From Flavobacteriaceae bacterium (lineage in GTDB: Bacteria; Bacteroidota; Bacteroidia; Flavobacteriales; Flavobacteriaceae), in the NCBI GenBank assembly GCA_024640565.1, contig JAHEET010000007.1, positions 1 through 64,000 of the forward strand: a stretch of DNA of 64,000 nucleotides. Direction: 5' to 3'. The notes under the pieces are model-generated. The model saw only the letters and a list, made by a program, of their open reading frames with translations, was not told where the DNA came from and made no database searches. The first letter of the stretch is position 1. Each line of letters starts with the position of its first letter. This document shows positions 46,105 through 55,342 of the stretch, piece by piece. A program made the translations under genes and the position numbers.

Positions 46105-46920
46105 ATGGCAGTTCTAGATACCAAACACAAGCGAAAATCTGCAGTAATAACAGTTTTTATCCTGTTGTTGTTGCTCTTTGTGATGTTTAATTTTGGCATG
46201 CGTTATCTAGATCCTCCCGAAGAATATGGGTTGGCTATCAATTTTGGAGATGTTGCTACAGGAAATGAAACTTCTGTAGCCAACACCACAGATAGGAGTT
46301 TCCAAAAAGGAATGCAACAGGAAAAAGTAGCCGAAGCTCCTATTGAAAAAGGAGTCGAAAAGGTTTTGACAGCTCCTGAAGCCAAAGATGTTCCAGTGAT
46401 GGAAAGTGCAAAAGAAGCTGTAAAGGAACCTGCAAAAGAGGTAGTAAAACCCTTGCCACCCAAAGAAGTTTCAAAACCCAAGCCTTCCAAAGAAACCCAA
46501 GAGGCACTCCAGCGTTTGTTGAATGGAGATGCTTCAGATGGAAAACCAAAAGGAGCGGGAGATGCTGAAAACGAAGGAGTAAAAGGCACTAAAAAAGGGG
46601 ATCCCGCGGTAAGCAAATACTATGGCAATTTGGTTGATGGGACTACTGGAGACTACAATTTAGCAGGTAGAAAGGCGCTGTCTAAGCCAAAAGAACAGCC
46701 CGATTGTGAAGAAGAAGGTATTGTGGTTGTGAGTATTACCGTGGACAAAGCAGGAAAAGTAATCCGTGCCCTCCCAGGGGTAAAAGGGTCGACCAATACG
46801 GCTCCCTGCCTTTTAAAACCCGCAAAAGAAGCTGCGTTAAGAACCACTTGGAATGCAGATCCCAAGGCGCCCTCCAAACAAACAGGAACGATTATTTATC
46901 AATTTTCTTTGTCCAAATAA
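46105..46920 (+). CDS. TonB-like energy transducer
   Basis: A 271-aa protein with an N-terminal membrane anchor (residues 12-31) and a long Lys/Glu/Pro-rich linker (KEPAKEVVKPLPPKEVSKPKP). The C-terminal domain resembles TonB (EEGIVVVSITVDKAGKVIRA), with two Cys that may pair. The linker is charged rather than the EP/KP repeat of enteric TonB. It starts directly after the exbD stop, completing an ExbB-ExbD-TonB set. folC follows after 15 nt. Confidence 0.85.
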   Translation: MAVLDTKHKRKSAVITVFILLLLLFVMFNFGMRYLDPPEEYGLAINFGDVATGNETSVANTTDRSFQKGMQQEKVAEAPIEKGVEKVLTAPEAKDVPVMESAKEAVKEPAKEVVKPLPPKEVSKPKPSKETQEALQRLLNGDASDGKPKGAGDAENEGVKGTKKGDPAVSKYYGNLVDGTTGDYNLAGRKALSKPKEQPDCEEEGIVVVSITVDKAGKVIRALPGVKGSTNTAPCLLKPAKEAALRTTWNADPKAPSKQTGTIIYQFSLSK

Positions 46921-46935
46921 CCTCCATTTTCCCCA

Positions 46936-48144
46936 ATGAATTACGCACAAACTTTAGATTGGATGTTTGCACAACTGCCCATGTATCAGCGGCAAGGAAA
47001 AACCGCATTCAAAAAAGATCTAACCAACATTGTGGCATTTTCCAAAGTACTGGCTTCACCAGAAAAGAGGTTAAAAACCATTCATGTAGGTGGGACCAAT
47101 GGAAAGGGATCTACCAGTCATATGATTGCCTCCATACTTCAGGAGGCAGGCTATAAGGTGGGCTTGTATACCTCTCCTCATTTAAAAAATTTCACAGAAC
47201 GAATTCGCATTAATGGGAAAGAAATCCCTCAGCAAAAAGTCGTCTCATTTATCAGTCAACACCAAGCTTTTTTAGCGAAACAAAAATTGTCTTTTTTTGA
47301 AATGACTGTGGGGATGGCATTCGATTATTTTGCCAGTGAAAACGTAGACATTGCCATTGTTGAGGTAGGCTTGGGGGGAAGGCTCGATTCTACAAACATT
47401 ATCGTACCAGAGGTGGCTGTTATTACAAATATCGGATTGGACCATACTCAGTTTTTAGGAGAAACATTGCCTGAAATTGCTTTTGAAAAAGCAGGGATTA
47501 TCAAAGCGCAAGTTCCCGTGGTCATCGGAGAGGAGCAAGCGGCGGTAAAAGCCGTTTTTTTAGAAAAAGCAAAAGCGGTAAATGCCCCAATTTTCTTTGC
47601 TTCTAGCGCAGCGGGATCTTACAAAACCGATTTGCTTGGTGCTTATCAACAAAACAATGCCATTACTGCAGCGGCTGTCTTTCAATTTTTGAAGGGTTTT
47701 ACCGTTTCAGCCAAACATATTCAAAACGGACTTCTGCAGGTAGTAAAAAACACATCTTTACAAGGACGATGGCACCGCTTACAAGATAGGCCCTTAGCAA
47801 TTTGCGATACGGCCCACAACAAAGAAGGTTTGTCCCTGGTATTGCATCAATTAAAAAAGCAACACTACAAACAGCTGCATGTCGTTTTGGGAGTGGTTGC
47901 AGATAAAGCATTGGCGACCCTCTTACCATTGTTTCCAAAAGATGCTCACTATTATTTTTGCAAACCAGCCATCCCAAGAGGCTTGTCGGAAGAGGAGTTA
48001 GCAAAAAAGGCTGGAGAATTTCAGCTTACAGGAAAAAAATATGCGTCTGTAGAAAAAGCCTATGCAAGTGCCTTAGCGAATGCAAATCAAGAAGATATGA
48101 TTTTTGTAGGAGGGAGTACCTTTGTGGTGGCTGAAATAATTTAA
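46936..48144 (+). CDS. folC: Folylpolyglutamate synthase / dihydrofolate synthase
   Basis: Mur-ligase-fold enzyme of 402 aa that adds glutamate to dihydropteroate and folates. The P-loop GGTNGKGSTSHM is near 52-63, GLYTSPHLKNFTERIR near 76, VGLGGRLDSTN near 143 and ITNIGLDHTQFLG near 161. The C-terminal domain contains CDTAHNKEGL near 298. It sits at the end of the exbB-exbD-tonB cluster, so it is probably co-transcribed although functionally unrelated. Confidence 0.95.
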   Translation: MNYAQTLDWMFAQLPMYQRQGKTAFKKDLTNIVAFSKVLASPEKRLKTIHVGGTNGKGSTSHMIASILQEAGYKVGLYTSPHLKNFTERIRINGKEIPQQKVVSFISQHQAFLAKQKLSFFEMTVGMAFDYFASENVDIAIVEVGLGGRLDSTNIIVPEVAVITNIGLDHTQFLGETLPEIAFEKAGIIKAQVPVVIGEEQAAVKAVFLEKAKAVNAPIFFASSAAGSYKTDLLGAYQQNNAITAAAVFQFLKGFTVSAKHIQNGLLQVVKNTSLQGRWHRLQDRPLAICDTAHNKEGLSLVLHQLKKQHYKQLHVVLGVVADKALATLLPLFPKDAHYYFCKPAIPRGLSEEELAKKAGEFQLTGKKYASVEKAYASALANANQEDMIFVGGSTFVVAEII

Positions 48145-48162
48145 ATAAAAAATTCTTTTTTG

Positions 48163-48193
48163 TTTGGTATACTTAAAAACAGTGTTATATTTG
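48163..48193 (+). promoter_or_regulatory. Promoter of tRNA-Val
   Basis: TTTG (48163-48166), 19 nt, then TATATTTG (48186-48193): an exact match to the Bacteroidota promoter consensus. The tRNA begins 10 nt later. Confidence 0.8.
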
Positions 48194-48203
48194 CAACCGC
48201 TTA

Positions 48204-48278
48204 GGGCAATTAGCTCAGTTGGTTCAGAGCATCTCGTTTACACCGAGAGGGTCGGGGGTTCGAATCCCTCATTGCCCA
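48204..48278 (+). tRNA. tRNA-Val (anticodon TAC)
   Basis: A 75-nt cloverleaf with a perfect 7-bp acceptor stem (GGGCAAT/ATTGCCC). The D arm is GCTCAGTTGGTTCAGAGC, the anticodon arm TCTCG-TTTACAC-CGAGA and the T arm GGGGGTTCGAATCCCTC. CCA is not encoded. Confidence 0.96.
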
Positions 48279-48286
48279 CTAACCTA

Positions 48287-48319
48287 AAATCCTTCTTATT
48301 TTCATGGGAAGGATTTTTT
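48287..48319 (+). terminator. Terminator of tRNA-Val
   Basis: AAATCCTTC (48287-48295) pairs with GAAGGATTT (48308-48316), loop 12 nt, followed by T. It separates the tRNA from the polysaccharide locus. Confidence 0.75.
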
Positions 48320-48429
48320 CATTTAAGATTTTGCCCCCCCTTTCAATGCGGAAATTCTTTGGACTTTTTGTCCATGTTTTATGGGCAGTGATCTTCAAAG
48401 AAAGTTGTAGGGAAATTCATAGAAATCAG

Positions 48430-48437
48430 TATCTTTG
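48430..48437 (+). promoter_or_regulatory. -7 box at the left end of the polysaccharide locus
   Basis: TATCTTTG matches TAnnTTTG. TTG at 48405-48407 is 22 nt upstream. It would drive the nucleotidyltransferase and possibly wlbA. Confidence 0.5.
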
Positions 48438-48483
48438 CTCAGATGAATAAGACCTGCTCTTGTTCAAGTTAACAACAACTATC

Positions 48484-48906
48484 ATGAAAAAAAAAGCCAT
48501 CATTGTTTCCGGGTATTTTAATCCCATTCACAAAGGACATATCGCCTATTTTAACAATGCAAAAGCACTGTGTGATGTTCTTTTTGTGATTGTAAATAGT
48601 GATTTGCAAAGGGCTCTGAAAGGGGCTAAAGAATTTCAAATGGAAGCTGAACGGCTCTTTATTGTTGAAAATATCAAGGCTGTCGACAAAGCCATTATTT
48701 CGATTGATGAAGACAGAACCGTTTGCAAATCGATTCGTTTTTTACATGAAAAGTATCAAGAGACTTATGCTTTTGGTTTTGCCAACGGAGGTGATCAAAA
48801 CAACAATTCCATTCCCGAAGTACCTGTGTGTCAGGAATTGGGCATTGAACTCATTGACGGTTTGGGGGCGAAGATTCAATCTTCTTCTTGGTTGTTGGGT
48901 AAGTAG
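48484..48906 (+). CDS. Adenylyltransferase/cytidylyltransferase family protein
   Basis: A 140-aa nucleotidyltransferase with the HxGH site intact in SGYFNPIHKGHIAYF (near residues 9-23). The second half (GFANGGDQNNNSIPE, AKIQSSSWLLGK) resembles the ISST-type end of this fold. The substrate is unknown; family members activate alditol or sugar phosphates and pantetheine phosphate. The ATG at 48484 is preferred over a TTG at 48460. Its position points to activation of a polysaccharide component. Confidence 0.8.
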   Translation: MKKKAIIVSGYFNPIHKGHIAYFNNAKALCDVLFVIVNSDLQRALKGAKEFQMEAERLFIVENIKAVDKAIISIDEDRTVCKSIRFLHEKYQETYAFGFANGGDQNNNSIPEVPVCQELGIELIDGLGAKIQSSSWLLGK

Positions 48907-49009
48907 CGTTTGCTCGCTTTCTGACTGCCTTTTGTGTAGAAGGAACTTAAAATGCGGCGGATTCAATTGAAAAAAAAGTAAGTCACTTCGGTGATGTTAA
49001 TAAGTATAA

Positions 49010-49975
<966 letters not shown>

Positions 49976-50052
49976 TGGGTTTGTTTTTTATTTTTGGCAA
50001 TGGGTTTGTATCCCTTCGTCGCTTAAATTCTTTTTTCCGTAAAAATCGAATC

Positions 50053-50316
50053 CTAATTTTTTAATCGATTTTTTAAATACGCGAAAGAGTATTTTCGCTT
50101 ATTTTTCTTAGCTGTTTCAAGGAGTTTCTTAGCAATGTCATCACCATTGCTAATGTGCGAAAACACGTTTGCGTTTAAAAATGGAATTTTTTTAAAGTTT
50201 TTTTTTACTTTCGTTGTAAATAAAAAAAATCGTTTTAAACTTAACCTAAATATAACAGTCCAAATTAAAACTAGGGTTTTGGTATACGTATTTTTGACCT
50301 CTAGTTTAGGAGGCAT
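50053..50316 (-). CDS. Unidentified Lys-rich ORF in the gap between wlbA and the initiating transferase
   Basis: An 87-codon minus-strand ORF lies in an otherwise gene-free stretch (49976-50401). One hydrophobic stretch (TKTLVLIWTVIF) is followed by Arg/Lys-rich sequence ending NKRKYSFAYLKNRLKN. The C-terminal part reads like a real protein end, but there is no recognisable family or promoter, and the open frame continues upstream of the ATG into the next gene on the other strand. It may be a remnant or a chance ORF. No other feature is seen in this gap apart from a promoter at 50367. Confidence 0.25.
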   Translation of the reverse strand: MPPKLEVKNTYTKTLVLIWTVIFRLSLKRFFLFTTKVKKNFKKIPFLNANVFSHISNGDDIAKKLLETAKKNKRKYSFAYLKNRLKN

Positions 50317-50366
50317 GTACGTGCCAACGAGGGCTGTTTTTGGGCTAACATAGGGATCAATTTTTG

Positions 50367-50374
50367 TATTTTTG
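50367..50374 (+). promoter_or_regulatory. -7 box before the initiating glycosyltransferase gene
   Basis: TATTTTTG matches TAnnTTTG, 27 nt before the ATG at 50402. TTTG at 50339-50342 is 24 nt upstream, slightly long. Confidence 0.45.
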
Positions 50375-50401
50375 TTTTTTAAATAACGGTTGAAAAATAA
50401 T

Positions 50402-51535
50402 ATGAACTTAGAAAGTATAAATTTATTTTTAACTTCAAAATTGGTCCTTTTGCCAATTTTAGTCTTCTTGGGTTCTCTATTTCTGATCCCAAAAATAAGA
50501 CAGTTGTCTTTAAAACTCAATTTCTCCGATACTTCCAATTCCAGGAGTTCCCACCAAGGTAAGGTGGCTTCTTTTGGAGGAGTGGCCTTTTTTTTAAGTT
50601 ATGTATTTGTACTCTTTTTTGCAAAAACCTTGGATACAAGTCATGTGTCACTCACCTTATTAGCTTCTATTACAATCATGTTTTTTACAGGTCTTCTGGA
50701 TGATATGTCAAACCTATCGCCCAGGATTAAATTCCTTGCGCAGTTTATTGCGGTTTCATTTTTAATGTCCGAACCGGATTTCAGACTGCTTTCCTTGCAT
50801 GGTTTCATGGGGATTTACGAAATACCTTTGTACATTTCTGTCGCTGGAAGTATGTTTTTCTTGCTAGGACTTATCAATGCGTTTAATTTAATTGATGGCA
50901 TTGATGGACTAACGGGGATTACCGGCATTATTGTCGCTTCCTTTTACAGCTACATGTTTTACATGTTGGATTATTACTTTTACCTCACCATTTGTTTGAC
51001 TACCATTGCGACGCTGCTTGCTTTTCTTAGATTTAATTTTTCTCGAAGAAGAAAAATTTTTATGGGAGACACCGGCAGTCTTGTTATTGGTTTGGTTTTG
51101 GGGCTGTTAACATTTAAGCTGCTTTCCTTAGACAATGACGCCTATGTTTCTTTGTCTTTCAACCGACAGCAATTACCTCTTTTCTTAATAAGTGTTTTGT
51201 TTGTTCCGCTTCTAGATACTTTTCGTGTCATGATTTTAAGAGCAGCCAGAGGCGTTTCTATGTTCAAGCCCGACAGAAACCACCTTCATCATATCATCGT
51301 CGATTTTGGTCTCTCACACCGTAGAGCTTCCTTTTTTATTGGTTTGCTCAATTCTATGGTTGCGCTGATCATGTTTTTTGTCATTCAAATTTTCAATGAT
51401 GTCCTTTCATTATTGGTTTTGTTGGGACTCTTTTTTATTGCAATTGTCCTGTTGTTTTTAATGAATAAAAACCAGTATGCCATCCGAATGAAACTAAAAA
51501 TTAAAAAGTTTTTTTTAACTTTCTTGTCGTTATAA
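50402..51535 (+). CDS. MraY/WecA family undecaprenyl-phosphate sugar-1-phosphate transferase
   Basis: Polytopic membrane enzyme of 377 aa with about 10-11 segments that loads the first sugar-1-phosphate onto undecaprenyl phosphate. Family motifs are GLLDDMSNLSP near 100, NAFNLIDGIDGLTG near 164 and MGDTGSLVIG near 228. A His-rich KPDRNHLHHIIVD near 295 is typical of the WecA/TagO branch. The ATG at 50402 is used; a TTG four codons earlier is less likely. It probably starts polymer assembly for the locus. Confidence 0.9.
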   Translation: MNLESINLFLTSKLVLLPILVFLGSLFLIPKIRQLSLKLNFSDTSNSRSSHQGKVASFGGVAFFLSYVFVLFFAKTLDTSHVSLTLLASITIMFFTGLLDDMSNLSPRIKFLAQFIAVSFLMSEPDFRLLSLHGFMGIYEIPLYISVAGSMFFLLGLINAFNLIDGIDGLTGITGIIVASFYSYMFYMLDYYFYLTICLTTIATLLAFLRFNFSRRRKIFMGDTGSLVIGLVLGLLTFKLLSLDNDAYVSLSFNRQQLPLFLISVLFVPLLDTFRVMILRAARGVSMFKPDRNHLHHIIVDFGLSHRRASFFIGLLNSMVALIMFFVIQIFNDVLSLLVLLGLFFIAIVLLFLMNKNQYAIRMKLKIKKFFLTFLSL

Positions 51536-51576
51536 TAAATTGGATGATTTTATGTTATAGTATCCGTAAGGAACCC

Positions 51577-51584
51577 TAACTTTG
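51577..51584 (+). promoter_or_regulatory. -7 box of the upxY promoter
   Basis: TAACTTTG matches TAnnTTTG, 11 nt before the upxY ATG. No clear -33 element is present at the usual distance. Confidence 0.45.
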
Positions 51585-51595
51585 TACCGCTAAAA

Positions 51596-52060
51596 ATGAA
51601 AGAAAAAACGGAGAATTGGTATGTTTTGTGCACCAAACCTAGAAATGAATTCAAGGTGATGGAGCGACTTGTAAGCGTGGATTTCGAAGCGTACACTCCT
51701 TTCAAAACTGAAATTCGTCAGTGGTCTGATCGCAAAAAAAAAATAAAGGTTCCTTTGTTAACCTCCATGGTACTGGTCAAGCTTGCTGGAAATCCAACAG
51801 ACATCGTGTTTGAGATTCCTGGGGTGGTTCGTTATCTGTTTGATGGCGGAAAACGCGCTGAAGTTTCGCAGAGAGAGGTTTTGGCAATGAAAGCCCATTT
51901 GGAAGTAAATAGGGGATTCATAGAAAAGAAGCTGTTCAAAGGAGATACCGTAGTGGTCCCTTCAATCAATCAAGAAGCGACGGTGCTGTCCATTCAAGGA
52001 AAAAACTGTATTGCGCAATTGAGTAAATTAGCGGCAAAAGTGTCATTTCAACTGAATTAG
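51596..52060 (+). CDS. UpxY family transcription antiterminator (NusG paralogue)
   Basis: A 154-aa specialised NusG. The N-terminal NGN domain has WYVLCTKPRNEFKVMERL (8-25) and VPLLTSMVLVKL near 53-64. The C-terminal KOW-like part has KKLFKGDTVVVPS near 110. UpxY-type proteins bind RNA polymerase early and suppress termination within long polysaccharide operons. A strong intrinsic terminator overlaps its own stop codon (52049-52076), and polysaccharide genes follow, so self-enabled read-through into the locus is likely. That control is inferred. Confidence 0.87.
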   Translation: MKEKTENWYVLCTKPRNEFKVMERLVSVDFEAYTPFKTEIRQWSDRKKKIKVPLLTSMVLVKLAGNPTDIVFEIPGVVRYLFDGGKRAEVSQREVLAMKAHLEVNRGFIEKKLFKGDTVVVPSINQEATVLSIQGKNCIAQLSKLAAKVSFQLN

Positions 52061-52076
52061 TCAGTTGTTTTTTTTT
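52049..52076 (+). terminator. Intrinsic terminator overlapping the upxY stop codon
   Basis: CAACTGA/TCAGTTG is a perfect 7-bp stem (52049-52055 with 52061-52067). The loop ATTAG holds the upxY TAG stop, and nine T follow. No promoter is obvious in the 120 nt before the next gene. Confidence 0.85.
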
Positions 52077-52198
52077 GTAATTAATTTCCATTACTGTGAG
52101 TAGTGAGGGCGAAGCCGCATCCAATTAAAGCGAAATTGTGCCTTAGAAGCCAAAAAAAATAGATAAATTCACATTTTAGTAGCATATAAAAATATTGT

Positions 52199-52615
52199 AT
52201 GAAAGTAGGAATCACCTTTTCAACCTTTGATTTGTTTCGTGCTGGTCATGTAAAGATGCTGGAAGAAGCCAAACGACAGTGCGATTATTTAATTGTAGGG
52301 TTGCAGCTAGATCCTTCTTTGAATCGTCCTGAGAAAAATGCACCTTCCCAGACCATTATTGAAAGGTATATTCAACTCAAAGGCTCCAAGCACATCGATG
52401 AGATCGTCCCCTATGTTTCGGAGCAGGATTTGGAGGATATTTTGCGCTCTTTCAAGATTGATGTAAGAATCATTGGCGATGAGTACAAGGAAAGGAACTT
52501 TACAGGGAAAAGCTACTGTAAAGCAAAAGGAATCGAAATTTACTATAATACTAGAGACCACCGATTTTCTTCGAGTGGGCTCAGAAAACAGGTGAAAATC
52601 GCAGAAGATAAATAA
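52199..52615 (+). CDS. TagD-like cytidylyltransferase, copy 1, HxGH motif changed to RAGH
   Basis: A 138-aa nucleotidyltransferase nearly identical to the protein at 59155. At residues 11-17 this copy reads DLFRAGH where the other reads DLLHAGH. His14, the first His of the catalytic HxGH motif, is Arg, encoded by CGT instead of CAT. In TagD-type enzymes this His contacts the CTP phosphates, so activity may be lost or altered. The rest is intact (IVGLQLDPS, RIIGDEY, FSSSGLRKQV). It lies 3 nt before ugd and 139 nt after upxY. Confidence 0.85.
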   Translation: MKVGITFSTFDLFRAGHVKMLEEAKRQCDYLIVGLQLDPSLNRPEKNAPSQTIIERYIQLKGSKHIDEIVPYVSEQDLEDILRSFKIDVRIIGDEYKERNFTGKSYCKAKGIEIYYNTRDHRFSSSGLRKQVKIAEDK

Positions 52616-52618
52616 GAA

Positions 52619-53941
52619 ATGAAGATTACTGTTATAGGATCTGGATATGTAGGGTTAGTCTCAGGAACCTGTTTTGCCGAAATGGGAAACAGGGTTACCT
52701 GCGTAGACATCGATCCCGTTAAGATTGAGAAATTAAACCAAGGGATCCTACCTATTTTTGAACCGGGTTTAGAGACGATGGTTTTAAAAAATGTAAAAAA
52801 TGAGAATTTGTTTTTTACAACAGCTTTAGATAAAGCGTTACAAAATACTGACATCGCTTTTATTGCCGTTGGAACGCCGATGGGAGAAGACGGCGCTGCC
52901 GATTTACAATACGTATTAGCGGTAGCCAAATCGATTGGGCAGGCCATGCAAAAAAGATTGATTGTGGTCAATAAATCTACGGTGCCTGTTGGGACGGCAG
53001 ATCAAGTAAAAGAAATCATTCAACAAGAGTTAGAAGCACGGAATTCTGATGTACAGTTTGCTATGGTCTCCAATCCTGAATTTTTAAAAGAGGGCGCAGC
53101 GATTGATGATTTTATGAAGCCAGACAGAGTAGTGATTGGGGCCGATTCGGAGAGTGCCATTCAAAAAATGAAGGAATTGTATGTTCCTTTTTTCAGAGCT
53201 CATGATCGTTTTATTACCATGGACATTCGCTCTGCAGAAATGACCAAGTATGCAGCAAACGCTATGTTGGCGACCAAAATATCTTTTATGAATGAAATTG
53301 CCAATATCTGTGAAAGGGTAGGGGCCGATGCCAATCAGGTTCGTATTGGAATTGGTTCCGATCAGCGTATAGGCTATAGTTTTATATATCCGGGTGTGGG
53401 TTATGGCGGTTCTTGCTTTCCAAAAGATGTAAAAGCCTTGACTCAAATAGCACAAGAAAATGGCTACAAGGCACAATTAATCACCGCGGTAGCGGAAGTC
53501 AATAAGGCACAAAAATTAGTCATAAATCAAAAAATTAAAACTCATTTTGGAGAGGACCTAACCGGTTTTACTTTTGGCATTTGGGGTTTGGCCTACAAGC
53601 CAGGAACCGACGATATGCGGGAAGCACCGGCCATTGATGTCATCAAAGAATTAGTAAGAAAAGGGGCCCAGATAAAAGCCTATGATCCAAAGGCCACGGA
53701 TCAAGCAAAAGAGCATTACCTTAAAGGCGTGCAAAACATTACCTATATAGCCTCAAAGTATGCGGTTTTAAAAGATGCAGATGCACTGGTATTGCTCACG
53801 GAATGGAAAGAGTTCCGTTCACCAGATTTTGAAGAGATGAAAGCGCAAATGAAATCAGCGGTGATTTTTGACGGGCGAAATCAGTATCTTGCCTATGACA
53901 TGAAAAACAAAGGATTCGAATATTACAGAATTGGAAAATAA
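52619..53941 (+). CDS. ugd: UDP-glucose 6-dehydrogenase
   Basis: NAD+-dependent two-step oxidation of UDP-glucose to UDP-glucuronate, 440 aa. Rossmann GSGYVGLVSGTCFAEMG is at 7-23 and NKSTVPVGT near 120. The catalytic Cys is in YGGSCFPKDVKAL near 263, and GLAYKPGTDDMREAP lies near 322. It probably shares a transcript with the TagD-like gene in front (3-nt gap). The product can be polymerised directly as glucuronic acid. Confidence 0.93.
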   Translation: MKITVIGSGYVGLVSGTCFAEMGNRVTCVDIDPVKIEKLNQGILPIFEPGLETMVLKNVKNENLFFTTALDKALQNTDIAFIAVGTPMGEDGAADLQYVLAVAKSIGQAMQKRLIVVNKSTVPVGTADQVKEIIQQELEARNSDVQFAMVSNPEFLKEGAAIDDFMKPDRVVIGADSESAIQKMKELYVPFFRAHDRFITMDIRSAEMTKYAANAMLATKISFMNEIANICERVGADANQVRIGIGSDQRIGYSFIYPGVGYGGSCFPKDVKALTQIAQENGYKAQLITAVAEVNKAQKLVINQKIKTHFGEDLTGFTFGIWGLAYKPGTDDMREAPAIDVIKELVRKGAQIKAYDPKATDQAKEHYLKGVQNITYIASKYAVLKDADALVLLTEWKEFRSPDFEEMKAQMKSAVIFDGRNQYLAYDMKNKGFEYYRIGK

Positions 53942-53999
53942 AAAAAATACTGATGTTTGTTGATAATTATAAGTTCATACAAACCTTATTTAGATAAAA

Positions 54000-55265
54000 A
54001 TGAATTTAGAGAAAGTAAAAATTGCAGTGATTGGACAAGGTTATGTGGGTTTACCGCTGGCCATTGAGTTTGGTAAAAACCGTCCTACCGTTGGATTCGA
54101 TATTAATAAGGCTAGAATAAATGAGTTAAAAAAAGGAGTTGATCATACCAATGAAGCTACTCCTGAGCAATTAAGAAGTGCTCAACAGCTAACATTTAGC
54201 TCAGGTATAAATGACATAAAAGCCTGTAATATTTATATAGTAACCGTTCCTACGCCGATTGACGAATTCAAAACACCCGATCTCAATCCTTTAAGAGCTG
54301 CTTCTAAAATGTTGGGCGAGATTTTGAAAAAAGGAGATCTTGTTATTTACGAGAGTACGGTATACCCGGGTTGTACCGAAGAGGTATGTGTGCCTTTGTT
54401 AGAAAAATCAAGTAACCTAATATTCAATACCGACTTTTATTGTGGGTATTCACCAGAGCGAATTGTTCCAGGCGATAAAATAAATACGCTAACCACCATT
54501 CAAAAAGTAACCTCTGGATCGACTCCTGAAGTGGCAACCTTTGTAGACAATTTATACAGTTCCATCATTACTGCTGGGACGTTTAAAGCAGCAAGTATCA
54601 AAGTAGCAGAGGCTTCTAAAGCCATTGAAAATGCACAACGGGATGTGAACATCTCCTTTGTCAACGAACTGGCATTAATATTTGACAAAGTAGGGATCGA
54701 TACCCAAGATGTATTGGATGCAGCGGGAACCAAATGGAATTTTTTAAAATACAAACCCGGTCTCGTTGGAGGGCACTGCATTAGTGTAGACCCTTATTAT
54801 TTAGCTTACAAAGCAGAAAATTTAGGCTACCATCCTGAAGTGATTCTTAGTGGAAGGCGAGTAAATGATAACATGAGTAGTTTTGTGGCAAACAAGATGA
54901 TCAAAATGTTAATCAAAGCAGGCAAACAAATTATGGGCTCTAAAATCTTAATACTAGGAGTTACCTTTAAAGAAAATTGTCCAGACATTCGAAATTCGAA
55001 AGTAGCGGATGTATATCACGAATTAAAAGAGTTTGGCTTGCAGGTTGATGCTTATGATTATGAAGCTAATCCTACAGAAGTAAAACAGGAGTATGGTATT
55101 GCTCTTTTAGATGAGATTAAAGATAAATATGATGGAATTCTATTGGCAGTTTCCCACAATAAATTTTCAATGATTAATATTGAAAACATAAAAAAAGATG
55201 CTAAAAGTATTGTATATGATTTAAAAGGATTTCTGCCAAGAAATCAAGTTGACTCAAGACTCTAA
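54000..55265 (+). CDS. Nucleotide-sugar dehydrogenase of the WbpA/TviB group
   Basis: A 421-aa UDP-sugar 6-dehydrogenase, probably acting on UDP-GlcNAc or UDP-GalNAc. Visible are GQGYVGLPLAIEFG at 12-25, VPTPIDEFKTPDL near 83, YSPERIVPGD near 150 and catalytic Cys in GLVGGHCISVDPYYLAYKA near 257. GVTFKENCPDIRNSK lies near 318. These features match the WbpA/TviB (VipA) branch rather than Ugd. Its product UDP-HexNAcA would be the substrate of the WlbA-type enzyme at 49016. Confidence 0.88.
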   Translation: MNLEKVKIAVIGQGYVGLPLAIEFGKNRPTVGFDINKARINELKKGVDHTNEATPEQLRSAQQLTFSSGINDIKACNIYIVTVPTPIDEFKTPDLNPLRAASKMLGEILKKGDLVIYESTVYPGCTEEVCVPLLEKSSNLIFNTDFYCGYSPERIVPGDKINTLTTIQKVTSGSTPEVATFVDNLYSSIITAGTFKAASIKVAEASKAIENAQRDVNISFVNELALIFDKVGIDTQDVLDAAGTKWNFLKYKPGLVGGHCISVDPYYLAYKAENLGYHPEVILSGRRVNDNMSSFVANKMIKMLIKAGKQIMGSKILILGVTFKENCPDIRNSKVADVYHELKEFGLQVDAYDYEANPTEVKQEYGIALLDEIKDKYDGILLAVSHNKFSMINIENIKKDAKSIVYDLKGFLPRNQVDSRL

Positions 55266-55296
55266 TCCATCAGACAAAACAAACTTAAACAGTTAG

Positions 55297-55326
55297 TTTG
55301 CCATGTCTACAATAGTATTAACTTTG
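55297..55326 (+). promoter_or_regulatory. Promoter of the export genes
   Basis: TTTG (55297-55300), 18 nt, TAACTTTG (55319-55326): a good Bacteroidota promoter, 16 nt before the ATG of the SLBB export protein. The export pair can be transcribed independently of the genes in front. Confidence 0.7.
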
Positions 55327-55342
55327 CAAAAAAAAGATAAAA

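Noticed and set aside
48164..48391. ORF of 75 codons across tRNA-Val
   Set aside because: It is only the translated tRNA plus terminator.
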